A DNA stretch of 64,000 bases from Stromatinia cepivora (taxonomy: Eukaryota; Ascomycota; Leotiomycetes; Helotiales; Sclerotiniaceae): contig RCTD01000004.1 in the NCBI GenBank assembly GCA_014898415.1, positions 1,239,001-1,303,000 of the forward strand, written 5' to 3'. This document shows, in pieces, positions 1 to 10,883 of the stretch. The stretch's first letter is position 1. Each line of letters begins with the position of its first letter. The position numbers and the translations under genes were made by a program. The notes under the pieces are model-generated. The model did not search any database. It was not told where the DNA came from and saw only the letters and a program-made list of their open reading frames with translations.

Positions 1-997
1 CTCTCTAGTGGGATACTGGTTGACAGAGCTAGATGTATATGAAATGATAGTTTGCATATCTTACATAGACTAGGTAGGCTATGGTATTATAAGAGCAGGT
101 ATCAATCATATCAACGCTCTTCGCTTTGACGTTCGATGTGATTGATATTCTGGGGATTTTGGAATACAGGACGAAGTGAACAAGAGAAAGCATTACATCG
201 TTCAAGATGTGCCATGGATGCATAGAAGTAAAGAAGTAATGTGTGAAGTTAAGCTATGCATATGTACACGTTTCTTTGTAAAGAGATTTTGCAAATGGAA
301 TTTTCAAGGCGAGAGGATAAGTTTGAGGATACTGGGATATTATTTACAGTTATATATCACCTGTAAAAACAGAAACATTTTATCCGAAGAACACACCCCC
401 CTCGTCAAACACGTCATCGGGTGCCATGGTGCAGCTAGTCGCTCGCCTAGGTTGGAGGGGTGCTTGATATACCGGACAGATTTAATCTGTCGTAGAGGGT
501 TCTGTTAGTAAAGAAATGAACGAAATCTCATTTCAGAGGGGTTTTCCCGGGTGCGTCCAAGGGGCGGATGGTTTTTGGCTGCTTTGGTTGGGTTTTGTTG
601 GGGTGGAGGAGTGGATGTTTTTGGGGATGGTGAGTTTGGGTTGGGCTGGAGATTGTGGTGATGTTGATGGTGTTAGGGGGTGGGGGGAAGTGAGGGTGAG
701 GGTGGAGTTATTGTAGTGGGGTGGACTGAGGTAGAGCTTGAGGTTCTTTGAAGTGTCAAGGAAGAGAGGGAGAGTTCGTAAGTGAGGGTGAGCAAGAGCA
801 ACAGGACTGTTGAATAGATTCTCTGGTTTGTAGCAGATGCAAATTCTTTAGTTTGCTTGGTATGATACAGAGAGATAGTTATAAGTTTTCTTCGTTTCGC
901 CCCATGAGTGTCCCATCCTTTCCACATGAATGCCTTTTGCATTCATCCATCGGGGGTTCGGGTACAATTCTTTAACACTCACTTAAATTCAACCCAT
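1..997. other. Gene-poor left edge
   Basis: No recognisable gene. Positions about 540-720 are strongly G-rich on the plus strand (runs of GGG separated by T), giving proline/threonine/serine-rich shadow frames on the minus strand. A minus-strand frame at 673-942 has a leucine-rich stretch but no family resemblance. The segment probably holds the 3' flank of the tryptophanyl-tRNA synthetase gene. Confidence 0.4.
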
Positions 998-2528
998 CTA
1001 AAACCCCACCGTTTCTCTAACCTTAACCATAGTCTCCTCCGCATTTGCTCTTGCCTTAATACCCCCCTTCCTCGCCACCTCCTCAACATACCCCTCATCT
1101 CCCAACACCCTCTCATATCCCCTTCTAATTGGCTCCAATCCCGCATTCACCGCATCAGCCGTCTCCCTCTTCAAATCTTTCAAACTAAAACTCTTAGCCG
1201 TACATTCCTCGGCTATTTGCGCAGCTGTTCTTTTTGGGGTTTGAGTGTCGAACGATGACCATAGTGTAAGGAGGTTTGCAACACCAGGTCGTTCGGAAGG
1301 AGAATAGGAAACGCTGTTGTGGGAATCCGTAAGCGCGGATGAGATTTTTTTGGTGACGGTATCGGGGGAGTCGGTTAGTAGGATGCGGGAGAGGGGGGAT
1401 GGGTTTGATTTAGACATTTTTTGGGTGGGGGATTGGAGAGACATTATGCGTTTTGTTGGGGCTGGGAGTGTTAGTTTTGAAAATGAGAAAGCGGGTTTGG
1501 AGAGTGGAGATAACAAGAGGAACGGGAAGGAAAGAAGGGAAGACTTACAAAGAATGGTTTGGGGTTCAATAAGATGGGGTCCATATACATGATTGAAATT
1601 CGTGACGCATTCACGAGCGAATTCAAGATGTTGTGTTTGATCTTCGCCGACTGGGACATGGGTGGCTCTTGTTGCATAGTATTAGCTTCGTTCTCCAGAA
1701 CAAATAACACAAACAGGAAGTAAAATATAATGAATGGGTAGATATCTCCTAAGCATACCTATGAACCAAGATATCCGCAGCTTGCAGGACAGGATATGAG
1801 AACAGTCCCAATTTGAGCTTAGATTTTTTTCCGCCATCTAGTGGTGAAGCATCATCTTGGAGAGATAATTTACTCTGTCGCATCTTAGTGAAATGGCCAA
1901 GCCAAATAAAGTATGTAAAAAACCAGGGTAGTGAAGTAGAGACAAACCTTCCATTGCGTCATACGAGACAAATATCCCATCGAAGCTGTACAGCTCAATA
2001 TCCACATCAATTCCGCATGCGCAGCAACCTTCACACATGCAACATCAGCTCTATTCAAAACCAACCGATCCAAGGCCCCTCATTGCATCCTCGCCTTCCA
2101 CCACTTCTCCCCTCCCACAACACCAAGAACAAAAGCCACACAGCACCTACAGAGCTCTGATAAAACACTGTACTCTTCTCTGGATCCAACCCTATCGCCA
2201 ACAGCGTCGCCAAACTCTCCCTCTTCCACCTCCTCAACTCCTCCTTTTTCTGCGGCACCGTGATCGCATGTAAATCCACAATCGAGTAAAATAACTTCGT
2301 ACTCGGCTCCGCCATCTCCTGTAACCGTACCCAATTTTGCAGCGCCCCAAGATAATTTCCTAGATGTGGTATTCCCGTGGGTTGGATCCCGGAAAATATT
2401 ACTTGAGGTGGGCTGGATTTGGTGCTTTGGTGTCGTTTGCATGCATGGTTGGGGTTTGGGGATGCTGCACGCAGAGTTCGTGACTTCACGTTCTGGAGCG
2501 CTCGCCGAGGTGGATAGCTTTTTAGCAT
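998..2528 (-). CDS. msw1: Mitochondrial tryptophanyl-tRNA synthetase
   Basis: Charges tRNA-Trp with tryptophan; class I aminoacyl-tRNA synthetase, expected in the mitochondrial matrix. Five exons join in frame to 385 residues: 2528-2151, 2028-1948, 1874-1759, 1667-1549 and 1461-998. Exon 1 carries an Arg/Lys/Ser-rich N-terminus (residues about 1-40) typical of a mitochondrial presequence, then the HIGH-equivalent motif TGIPHLGNYLGAL. Exon 2 reads HAELMWILSCTASMGYLSRM, and exon 5 opens with the KMSKS loop (TQKMSKSNPS). Length fits bacterial/mitochondrial TrpRS. An in-frame upstream ATG at 2624 exists, but the ATG at 2528 gives the better presequence. The exon 3 acceptor could instead be at 1883/1884, adding three residues. 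The gene lies downstream of another mitochondrial translation gene on the same strand. Confidence 0.93.
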
Positions 2529-2897
2529 GGCGGATTTTGGGGGTTTGGTTGGCGATGGGAAAAGGAGGGGATGGCTGCACGCGAGACGCAATTTACCGTG
2601 AAAATTGAATTCAAGGCGAGGCACGTGACTGTTTTCGATTTCAATATGGCACTTTGAGACGAAAGTACTTTTATATCGGAACTTGTTTTGAGGTCTGGAA
2701 TGAAAATGATTTGATGAAAAGCTACTGAAGCTAGTATCTTGATTCTTTTACTTCTACATATACATACAATACATCAAGGCTTGATCCAAACTCCACAGTT
2801 CATGTGTGCGGCAATGTATGTTCCGTCATGATATCTATTTATCCTTCGTCTAACCCATTCTGCTTGCCATTTTTACGGCTCTCTGAGCAGGCCCAAA
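2529..2897. other. Intergenic: TrpRS upstream region and S10m 3' flank
   Basis: Noncoding; holds the promoter side of the tryptophanyl-tRNA synthetase gene and the 3' flank of the S10 gene. If the ATG at 2624 were used, the first 96 bases would be coding. No distinct motif seen. Confidence 0.5.
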
Positions 2898-3938
2898 TCA
2901 TGGCTCAATCCTCCCACCAGGAGCGCTGCCTCCCGCAGCAGCCTTGAAGCTCTCTCTATTCAAAATCTCCATAACCTTATCTGCTGTCTCCGTACTTTGT
3001 CTCCTACCAAACAACTCCCACTGTGGTTCCATAACTTCCTTCATCTCCTCCATACTAGCATCCATAACCTTACCCACACCTGATGATAAAACATGTTAGT
3101 AACATTCAAACCCAAAGCAAGAAAAACCCACCAATCTTATTATACTCCCAAACATTCGCCTTCATTCCTATTCCGTAGTACGCATGTTTCCTTAAAAACG
3201 CCAGCCACAAGCTCACAGTCTCCGGATGTCCATCCTTAATCTGAATCAACCTCCTCAACGTCTTTCTCTCAAAATTCTCCTGACTCTTCTTGTGAATGAA
3301 ATGCGATCTGGGCACTGTCCACCTCTCTACAATTCTTGGTAACGGTATAGGTCCATATGCAGGTAATTTGAGATAGTATGCAGCGCGGAGAGCGAAGTCA
3401 GAAAAGAACTCCAGGTTGCGGACGCTGTAGGATCGTAGCTGCAAATCGCAGGAGGGAACTCCGTATTCGGCGGAGCGGCGGAGCGGCTTGAGGTAGATGG
3501 CCTGCACATTACGGGGGTAGCGGACGTCGAAGATATCTTCATCGGATGGTTCTTCGGAGGTAGCTTCTGCTGCGGGTGGGGTTCTATCGGCTGGTTAGAA
3601 AGTGCTGGGTCCATGGGGACATGAAGTAAATACATCGGGGTTGTTTCTGCAGAAGCGGGGTTTGGTACATCGCTGGAATAGCGTTAGTCTCTAGATTTTG
3701 ATGATAGTTGAATTAAATAAGCGCACGGTATATTCGATGAATATCTGACAGACTGTGACGCGAAGGGTGCAGCCGCACATTGTGGTGTTCTAAAGGCAGC
3801 ATTCGAGAAGACTGGTTTTGACTGCGAATATTGTCAATTGTGTTCCTTCCTTGCGCAATACGGGTTTTAATAGCATACCGATGCTCCCAGCCTGTTAACT
3901 GCGCGCCATGGTATGCGCGTGAAAATTGGAGTAGCCAT
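2898..3938 (-). CDS. rsm10: Mitochondrial small-subunit ribosomal protein uS10m
   Basis: Component of the 37S mitoribosomal small subunit. The central exon (about 3597-3132) encodes a typical S10 fold: DVRYPRNVQAIYLKPLRR, then LKLPAYGPIPLPRIVERWTV, SHFIHKKSQENFERKTLRRL and a helix ending in NVWEYNKIG. A GT-AG intron (3131-3080) leads to a final exon, 3079-2898, with a fungal C-terminal extension ending GGSAPGGRIEP. Exon 1 is probably 3938-3879: a 20-codon Arg-rich mitochondrial presequence beginning MATPIFTRIPWRAVN, followed by donor GTATGC. How this exon joins the body through 3640-3600 was not resolved: the obvious acceptors leave a phase mismatch, so there is a second intron of uncertain borders or a local sequence error. 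Family assignment is firm; the 5' model is not. Confidence 0.88.
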
Positions 3939-6900
3939 GCCTGGCTAGAAGTTGTGGGAAATGTCAAATCGGACTTTTTGGGTAAAGTTCAAATATTTTG
4001 AGGTTCGGATATCTAAGCCCGAGATTTATCCGGGAGTCAACTTTCTGTTTCCATCATCACCCATCTTCATTAATTAAATTCAGTTAATATTTACCGGGAT
4101 ATTCTCATGTAGAAATTGAAATGCATTAAGTACTGTGATTTTCTGATAATTAACCTAAACCTATTGTTCTGGGAGCCTATCATAAATTTGTATCTTCTAT
4201 TGAAGCTTGTAAATTGAGCTCACCAGATGTTAAACAAAGGTCACCGGGAGCCACAGCATCTATCACAGCATTTACAAGTACCAGCTCTCTAGATGTTTAG
4301 AGTCTGGAAGGCTAAATGACAGCAGCAACGTAATACCATAGGTTTTTATTAGTTGACACATGAAAGGTGCTTATTGTTTTGAATCTTGGTCTATTATCGG
4401 TTGAATATCTTAAGATATTTGATCAATAGACGTAGAAACCACAGCCTATGCTTGATATTTATGGTAAGACGTCCGAGTGGAAGTTAAACAATTAAATTTC
4501 CAGCGTGGTCACCATCCCCTATATACCGCTAGTATGCTATCCCATACATCAGAACATATTCCTCGTATACCACGCCAGTCCACGGATCGTACAGACCCCG
4601 AGAGCCTCTTCACCTACTCACATGATAGCCAGCATTGTATTTCACAGAAGTGTGAAGGATGTTTCGAGGAGTGCCCGTACCGGTCTAGTCGAATCACACA
4701 CGATGGAGATCTCTTGATCATAGATATACCCCCAACATTTAGAAGAAAAGCTAAGGCTCGGAGAACCTATACATCACCATAATTCTATGACTTTCGCGAA
4801 GTAGGTGCCCCGTTTTTTCATTAACATTAGTCTCCTCACGATCGTATTGTTGCCCAAGTGCAAAAAGTGAGGCCCTCTTAACAAGAATGATGCTGTCATT
4901 CCTATACCTTACTTATAAGACCAATATACCCGTTTTCCGTAGAACGCAAGAGTCAATTTGTAGTGAGCGTGGATATACGCCGTCGAAGCACTTTCCTTGC
5001 ATACACTTCCCCTGCTGCTAGTGTGCTCTCCTCTCTGCTTGAGTCCTTTGTCGATGTCTGATTTATCGGACTGTAAGACTTTTCTCAGTTTCCTGGTTTG
5101 CGGAGATGAGATAGTCGCGGCCAATGACTGCAGCTCATCTCCAAGCCATATGTTTTATTTCACCGGAAAGTGTTTGGGTTAGGCTGTTCGTTGGCCTCCA
5201 TAGATGACTCCACTTTAGCCAATGGTTAGTATTTAACTCAAAAGACCCAGAGATTATAATAGTGCATTGCAGCCATCTGTCTTCGGCACCATCGCCGCAA
5301 AAGCGTTATTCGCTACTTATGTCGGCAAGAGAGTTCACTAGAAAGCATAGAACGCCTTCTTGTTTGCTGGAGGATAAGACTTTGGGGCTTAGGATATCGC
5401 TTTTCCTCATTCAGGACAGCGAAGAAAATGGGCGTCTGAGGAGACAATGGCTGTTGAAGTTCGGTAAACGGTAAACGTATTTGTCCACCATGTACAGAGT
5501 TCATTGAGCTCTAACACATGCGCCCAATCAAGGCTACCGGGATTCATTGGTGGTAGTAGTACGAGGTATAAAGGCACCATCCTCCGCAGCGTCTCGCTTT
5601 CCCCCTGAAGACAAGTCAACTCAGAAGACCAAGAATCGTATTTAACTTCGAGATGATATTATTTATTTTGGATGATCTCCCCATGATGATCTCCACATTA
5701 CTCAAGGATGTGATATACAATCTTAAACTCCAGACCTCCTGAGCAATCTATACTCTCGTCGTGCATCCGTCGATTTTCAAGAAGTGAACGGTGACACTCC
5801 ATATCTGGTTGAGCGGAATATCTTCTTCCACCATCAGGGGTCGAACAAGAGGCATCTCGATCATCAAAGCATGATACAAATTCTCCCCAACCCACCCCCA
5901 AAGACCAATTAAGTCACAAGCCCATCCCAATACCCTACATAACAAACACAATTCAAAAACACCAAAAACAGCCATAATGCCCCCCAAAAACAGCTTTTGA
6001 AGTAACCCAAGATCCACCGACCCCACAAGCAATCGATCATCAACAAAACAAGAGGCCGAACAACCTATACATATCATCTACCAAGACAAAAAAACCTCCT
6101 TTCAATAAATATACTACCCCAAAGCTCGAAATTTGAGCAAGGCGTCAATCACCATAAGCTTTTATCACAAGCAAGAATAAGGATGATATGGTAAACGGAA
6201 AAGCGAGGTGGCGTGCTTTTCAATGGAGGATATTAGGTACGGGGAGCCAGTACTATATTTGGGGGGGAGGGTATGACATGGGTCCCTGAGGTAAAGGGCA
6301 GAGCACGTTGATGGGCCGCTTGTCAACTAGATGCCTACGACATTGCAGCAAGTCCAGTGAACTTACTGCAGTGCTTCTGGGATTGTCCAACAAAATCGCT
6401 GGGGGCTATGATGAAAGCAAGGTGATGTGCTACGCAATGCCAGAGGCGCTTGCAGCTACTGCGGAGCGCCCGGAAAATCTCACAATGGACTTGATCATGA
6501 TTTCATCGAGCGATGGAAAATGTGGCATGGTAGCTGTGATTGAGGTTCATGGATTCATTTCTTTGCTATATGCTTAAGTCTATTCTGGAAGAATGCAAAA
6601 CAAATTACTCTGTTGCTACATCTTTAGTTTTGAAACTGTGAAAGGTCTCCAGTTTGACCAAAGAGTTGACTAAGTCTACCAAAGTAAAGTGAGAGCGGAC
6701 TTAGCTTTTAGGTGCCATGAACATTCTCGACGTCTCTTCCCAGTGTGTCGAGAGAGGGAACCCACGGCAGTACACTCCTCATCTGAGGACCAGTGAAACT
6801 GAACACAGGCATGCATATATTGCGTGACGCTCAACGCTATGGAGCCCTATGTCAAAGCGTCATTGTGACTACTTCACGTAGCAAGGTACCTACTGAGAAT

Positions 6901-7313
6901 ACCTATTGAGATTGTTAGTTACAATTCATGAAACCAAATCAAACAACAAGAGGTATGGTAATGTGTTCAGAGTCTAATTATAAAATCCACATGTATTCTT
7001 TAAGACAGGGATAACTGTTGACTGTTTTTTTCATCACAACACAAGGGGGGGAATGGGAACTGCTATAAGGATCTGAGAACTTACCATATGATGATAGCAA
7101 AAAAACTTGCAAGCGGACATAAAGTCCGTACCCAACATGACCAACCCTCTGTATCCATCAAGATGGGTTAGCCTGTTTATGATCAAGGCTGGTGAGATCA
7201 TTGGTGTGGACCTAGGTCTGCTCGACATATGGATGGCGTCAGATGCCTTAAGTAATTGGTAATCAAGTCTGGAAGGTTGATTCTTCATGATGTTTTTCGA
7301 GTACTCATGGCGT
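3939..7313. other. Gene-free stretch of 3.4 kb
   Basis: No convincing coding region on either strand. The longest open frames (4477-4782 plus; 5748-6077 minus, hydrophobic) show no family motifs, no supporting splice structure and no neighbouring exon. Composition is unremarkable. It may hold decayed sequence or an orphan or noncoding transcript that cannot be recognised by eye. Confidence 0.4.
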
Positions 7314-8237
7314 TCATCTTCTCTTTCTCAAAGCCTTCATCTTCTTGTAATGCTCTTTCTTCCCACTAGCCTTCGCAGCTTGGATATCATTGTACTTGTT
7401 GCGGAACTTGTGATTTGCTTGTTCGCTAGCAAGAACTTGTTCCACAAAAGTCTGTTTGCGTTCTTTGTTGGTGAGTCGAGAAGAAAAGTATTCGGTAGGA
7501 CCTTCGATCACTGTACCCACTTGGGAGTACTCTGGAATTTCTGCTCTTGTTGTGTCCTTCTTGTAAAATCGCTTGGGATCTAATACACTTCGGAGACGGA
7601 GAAGTTGAAGGTCGCGCTTGAGCTCAGGAGTGACCAGGGTCTTGGGCATGTTGTACCATTTTGCTCCAGCAGTAGCTTCTTTTGCCTGTTGATGATATTA
7701 GCTTACTGTTCAATACCCAAAATTTGCAACAAAAGACTAGTATAGTGGCTTCTTCTCAGAGTAACTATGAATGTAAAATCTTCAGCTTTTACAGGGTGGC
7801 GCCCAAGACGGGGCCAGATCCTGCGTCCGTTATATGGGTAAATTTTCCTCACAGAAGGACACAGCACTAGATGAAGTAAGGAAATTTCTTACCTTGAGCG
7901 CTTTAGCCTTCGTCACGATAGGGTCTTCCACCGTCCGCACGCCATTGGCCAGTTTTCTATCCTTAGCAGGTACGAGCTGAGAAGGGTCAACGTGTGCAGT
8001 CTGTCCTGTCGACTTGATATATGGAGCAATTGCAGATGTCGAGGATTTACCAAGGCTAAAGAAGATGAAGTGTTAGCCAAGCTCCTAAATTGTGACGTGG
8101 TTAAAATCTTACTTTGGAAGAGAAAACTTGGAAGAGCTATCATCACTCATGATGACTTGCTTTGCATTTCTCATCCGTTCCTCAGCATCCTTCAACAATT
8201 GCTGAATTTGATCATCAGAAAGATCATTGTCATCCAT
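7314..8237 (-). CDS. fcf2: Fcf2-type pre-rRNA processing protein
   Basis: Nucleolar factor needed for early cleavages of pre-rRNA in the small-subunit pathway (Fcf2/TDIF2 family). Three exons, 8237-8113, 8055-7893 and 7685-7314, join in frame to 219 residues. The N-terminus, MDDNDLSDDQIQQLLKDAEE, is an acidic helix. The C-terminal Fcf2 domain begins GAKWYNMPKTLVTPELKRDL and continues through the highly conserved LRSVLDPKRFYKK. The protein ends in the basic tail KKMKALRKRR typical of rRNA-associated factors. An in-frame start upstream at 8309 exists but adds a non-conserved leader; the acidic start at 8237 matches the family. Both introns are short GT-AG (57 and 207 nt). Length agrees with fungal Fcf2 (about 215-220 aa). 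Confidence 0.92.
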
Positions 8238-8986
8238 CTTTGATAATGATGGTGATTTTGATTGGAATGAAGAGGAGGACTGGAGAGCTTTAAAAGAATA
8301 AAAATTCAAGTGGATCGATCATAAGTCGCCTAAAAATTATTTTCTGCAAGCTAACTAACCTCAGCTTAGTTATCACGGAGCTTACCAGAGAGAAATGTCC
8401 GTGCCCGTGACTTTCGGCACTTTTAGCTACCCGAAAATGAAATGTCTAACAACATTGAACTCAGGATTCTGGACCGACCTCAAACTTAATTATTTGACCG
8501 GTAAAATATGTTGAGGGTTCATGCGATAAATTGAATCCTACGTTAATGCATTTATTAGCCGTGCCAGCCAACCATCATGTACCTTTTGCCTTGTTTTGCC
8601 TCATAGCATCTGATGCCTTACATGTTCGCCCTGTTTGCATGGTAAGCCAACGCACAAAGTAAACGCAAAAGGGCTGTCAGAAAACCCTGCATAGATGACA
8701 TATTTCTTGTAACATTGTAGTAGATGATGGTATATAGCACAAAGAGCATCTATAAAATTCAATTAATCATTTTACTATCCCATCTATAAAAGTTACATTT
8801 CAAGATATAAAGTTTATTCGAGCCGAGTGAATAAGTGTGAAGGTAGTAGGTACAGATACAACCACCAAGTTAAAGTCATCAGCCCAATCAACCTCATCCA
8901 ATCCCCCGCGCGCCGCTTAAATTATCCGTCCGCGGTCCAAACACCATCAATTAATTCAAAGCTCCCACAACCTTATCAGCTTCCAA

Positions 8987-8991
8987 CCAAT
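8987..8991 (+). promoter_or_regulatory. CCAAT box upstream of hap5 (distal)
   Basis: The sequence CCAATCA occurs about 375 bp upstream of the hap5 start codon. CCAAT is the binding site of the HapB/C/E (Hap2/3/5) complex of which this gene's product is a subunit. A pentamer is common by chance, so this is suggestive only. Confidence 0.3.
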
Positions 8992-9238
8992 CAAAAGCAC
9001 AAATTCCGTAAACAAGCTATCCATCGTCGCGGTCGTCGCGCAAACCAAAGCTCCTCAATTAAAGAGGCATTCAATGTCTCTTTAAGTACCTGCAAATCCC
9101 CAAAGTCAGCCCATCTGCAGCCTGCCTGCCGTCGACTCACCGTCACATAACATCCGAGGGTTTAAATCTCGTCTCCAGGATTCGAGAAATCGAGTTGACC
9201 GTATCCATAACTTTCTCCGCCTCCCCATATAGTTCGCG

Positions 9239-9243
9239 CCAAT
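9239..9243 (+). promoter_or_regulatory. CCAAT box upstream of hap5 (proximal)
   Basis: CCAAT in the context CGCGCCAATTAATC, about 120 bp upstream of the start codon, a position typical for functional CCAAT boxes. Not proof of binding. Confidence 0.35.
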
Positions 9244-9364
9244 TAATCTGGGGACTAGAAAGTGACTGGAGGAATATTTAATAAGTTCAAACTCGCGACC
9301 ATTCGAGGTCTTTGCCCACGTACAACCTCAACACCGATCGGGAGAAGCAAGCATAAAAACAAAA

Positions 9365-10591
9365 ATGGATCCTCCACCACCCGGTTCGTCCCATGGACAG
9401 CAGCAGCAGCCATCCGCTTCACAACAACGTCCGGCACAGCAGCCTGTTTATGATACAAGTCAAGGAGGTCATTATGGTATGCTCAAGTTTTCCACTCATG
9501 CATTTTCTTCGATACGCTGTAAGTACTAATTGATCTCGCGAAATAGGTGCCAGTGCTTTGGTAAGAAATACTTTTATATGCGCATCGAATTATACTAATA
9601 TTAGAGAAGCTATCTCAACAAGGTTTCGCGCCGGTTCCAGAATTCTACACAGGAGCGTGGGCAAATGTAAGATTGATCATCTAGATACTGAAAGGATGAG
9701 AGCTAATCTGGCGGCTAGGTCAACCAAGGTCTACATGGACAATACAAGGACATTCTCACAACCTATTGGCAACAAATCATCAATCATCTCGAAGGCGATA
9801 CTCATGACTACAAGCTTCATCAACTCCCCCTCGCACGTATCAAGAAAGTCATGAAGGCGGATCCTGAAGTAAAGATGATTTCCGCCGAAGCCCCAATCCT
9901 ATTCGCAAAAGGATGCGACATCTTCATCACGGAACTCACCATGAGAGCATGGATCCACGCCGAAGAAAACAAGCGCCGAACCTTGCAACGATCTGATATT
10001 GCCTCTGCATTGGCCAAGTCGGACATGTTTGATTTCCTAATTGATATTGTTCCTCGTGAAGAAGCCGCAGCTCATGCAAAGAGACCTTCTGGCTCAGGAC
10101 AATCTGCACCACAAATTCCCGGCGCTGCTCCCGGCCCAGCACAGCTTCCTCCACAACAATCCAATATCCCTCAACAGCCCGGTCACCCCTCTCATCCACA
10201 ATCTATGTCTCAAGATTATTCCCTTGGTGGTCATGGTATTGCTGCTGAACAGGATCCATATCGTCACCAACCCAGCATGTATCAACCACAAGTTCCTCCC
10301 AATCAAGCTGGCCAGTATGGTGCGCAACAGCCGTTGTATAGTGAGATGGGTGAGATGTACGGATATCCAACCATGCCACCACCTCAACAGGTTCGTTTCT
10401 CATCCTCAATCTAACGCAATTCGCACTTTCCTAACCCTCATCTAACAAAGCCCTAGCAAATGTATCAGGTTCCGCATCAACCTCGACAAGACCCATCAGT
10501 TGGCACCGACGCTACACACCATTACGCACGCCAGGAGGGTGGTGAAGGTGATGCTGATGCTGAAGGCGAGCGCGATTATGAGGTCGGATAA
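9365..10591 (+). CDS. hap5: CCAAT-binding complex subunit Hap5 / NF-YC
   Basis: Histone-fold subunit of the heterotrimeric CCAAT-binding factor, which acts in the nucleus. Five exons, 9365-9476, 9547-9560, 9607-9666, 9719-10390 and 10457-10591, close in frame at 330 residues. The second exon is only 14 nt. Exon 4 holds the core domain: [40 protein letters not shown], then [20 protein letters not shown]. The N-terminus is Gln/Pro-rich, and the C-terminal half is Pro/Gln/His/Tyr-rich with low complexity, as in other filamentous-fungal HapE/Hap5 proteins. The start is chosen at the first ATG that splices into the conserved [11 protein letters not shown] segment. The frame requires the acceptor at 9605-9606 rather than the nearer AG two bases upstream. 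Confidence 0.95.
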
Positions 10592-10883
10592 GGCGAGTCA
10601 TCAGGTCCATACGTTAGTCGCTGTTGATTGCCAAATGTGATAGGCTCGGAGTTCGGAGAAATTATGATATCTTCTTTGGGGTAGCTTAGCTTTGTTTTCT
10701 TTTACAGCAAGAATAGGCGCAGGGGATTTTAATGTGAATACTGCACAATTTTCCCTGAAATATTCCCTGTGGTTTTAATATTTGGTTTGATGTCCTGAAA
10801 ATGATTGTCAATGGATATATTAGTGACACGTGCATTTGAGCTCTTGTTCGTCCACAAGGATAGTGGCCAAATTGCTCAAATAT

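Larger units (their letters stand above)
8238..9364. other. Divergent intergenic region between fcf2 and hap5
   Basis: About 1.1 kb between two divergently transcribed genes, so it should hold both promoters. No protein-like frame: the open stretch 8827-9150 has no family resemblance. Two plus-strand CCAAT pentamers on the hap5 side are listed separately. Confidence 0.5.

Noticed and set aside
4477..4782. Possible 101-codon gene
   Set aside because: No family motif, no supporting neighbours and equally long frames overlap in other phases.
5748..6077. Possible 109-codon hydrophobic protein on the minus strand
   Set aside because: The hydrophobicity follows from base composition; there is no recognisable domain or consistent splice structure.
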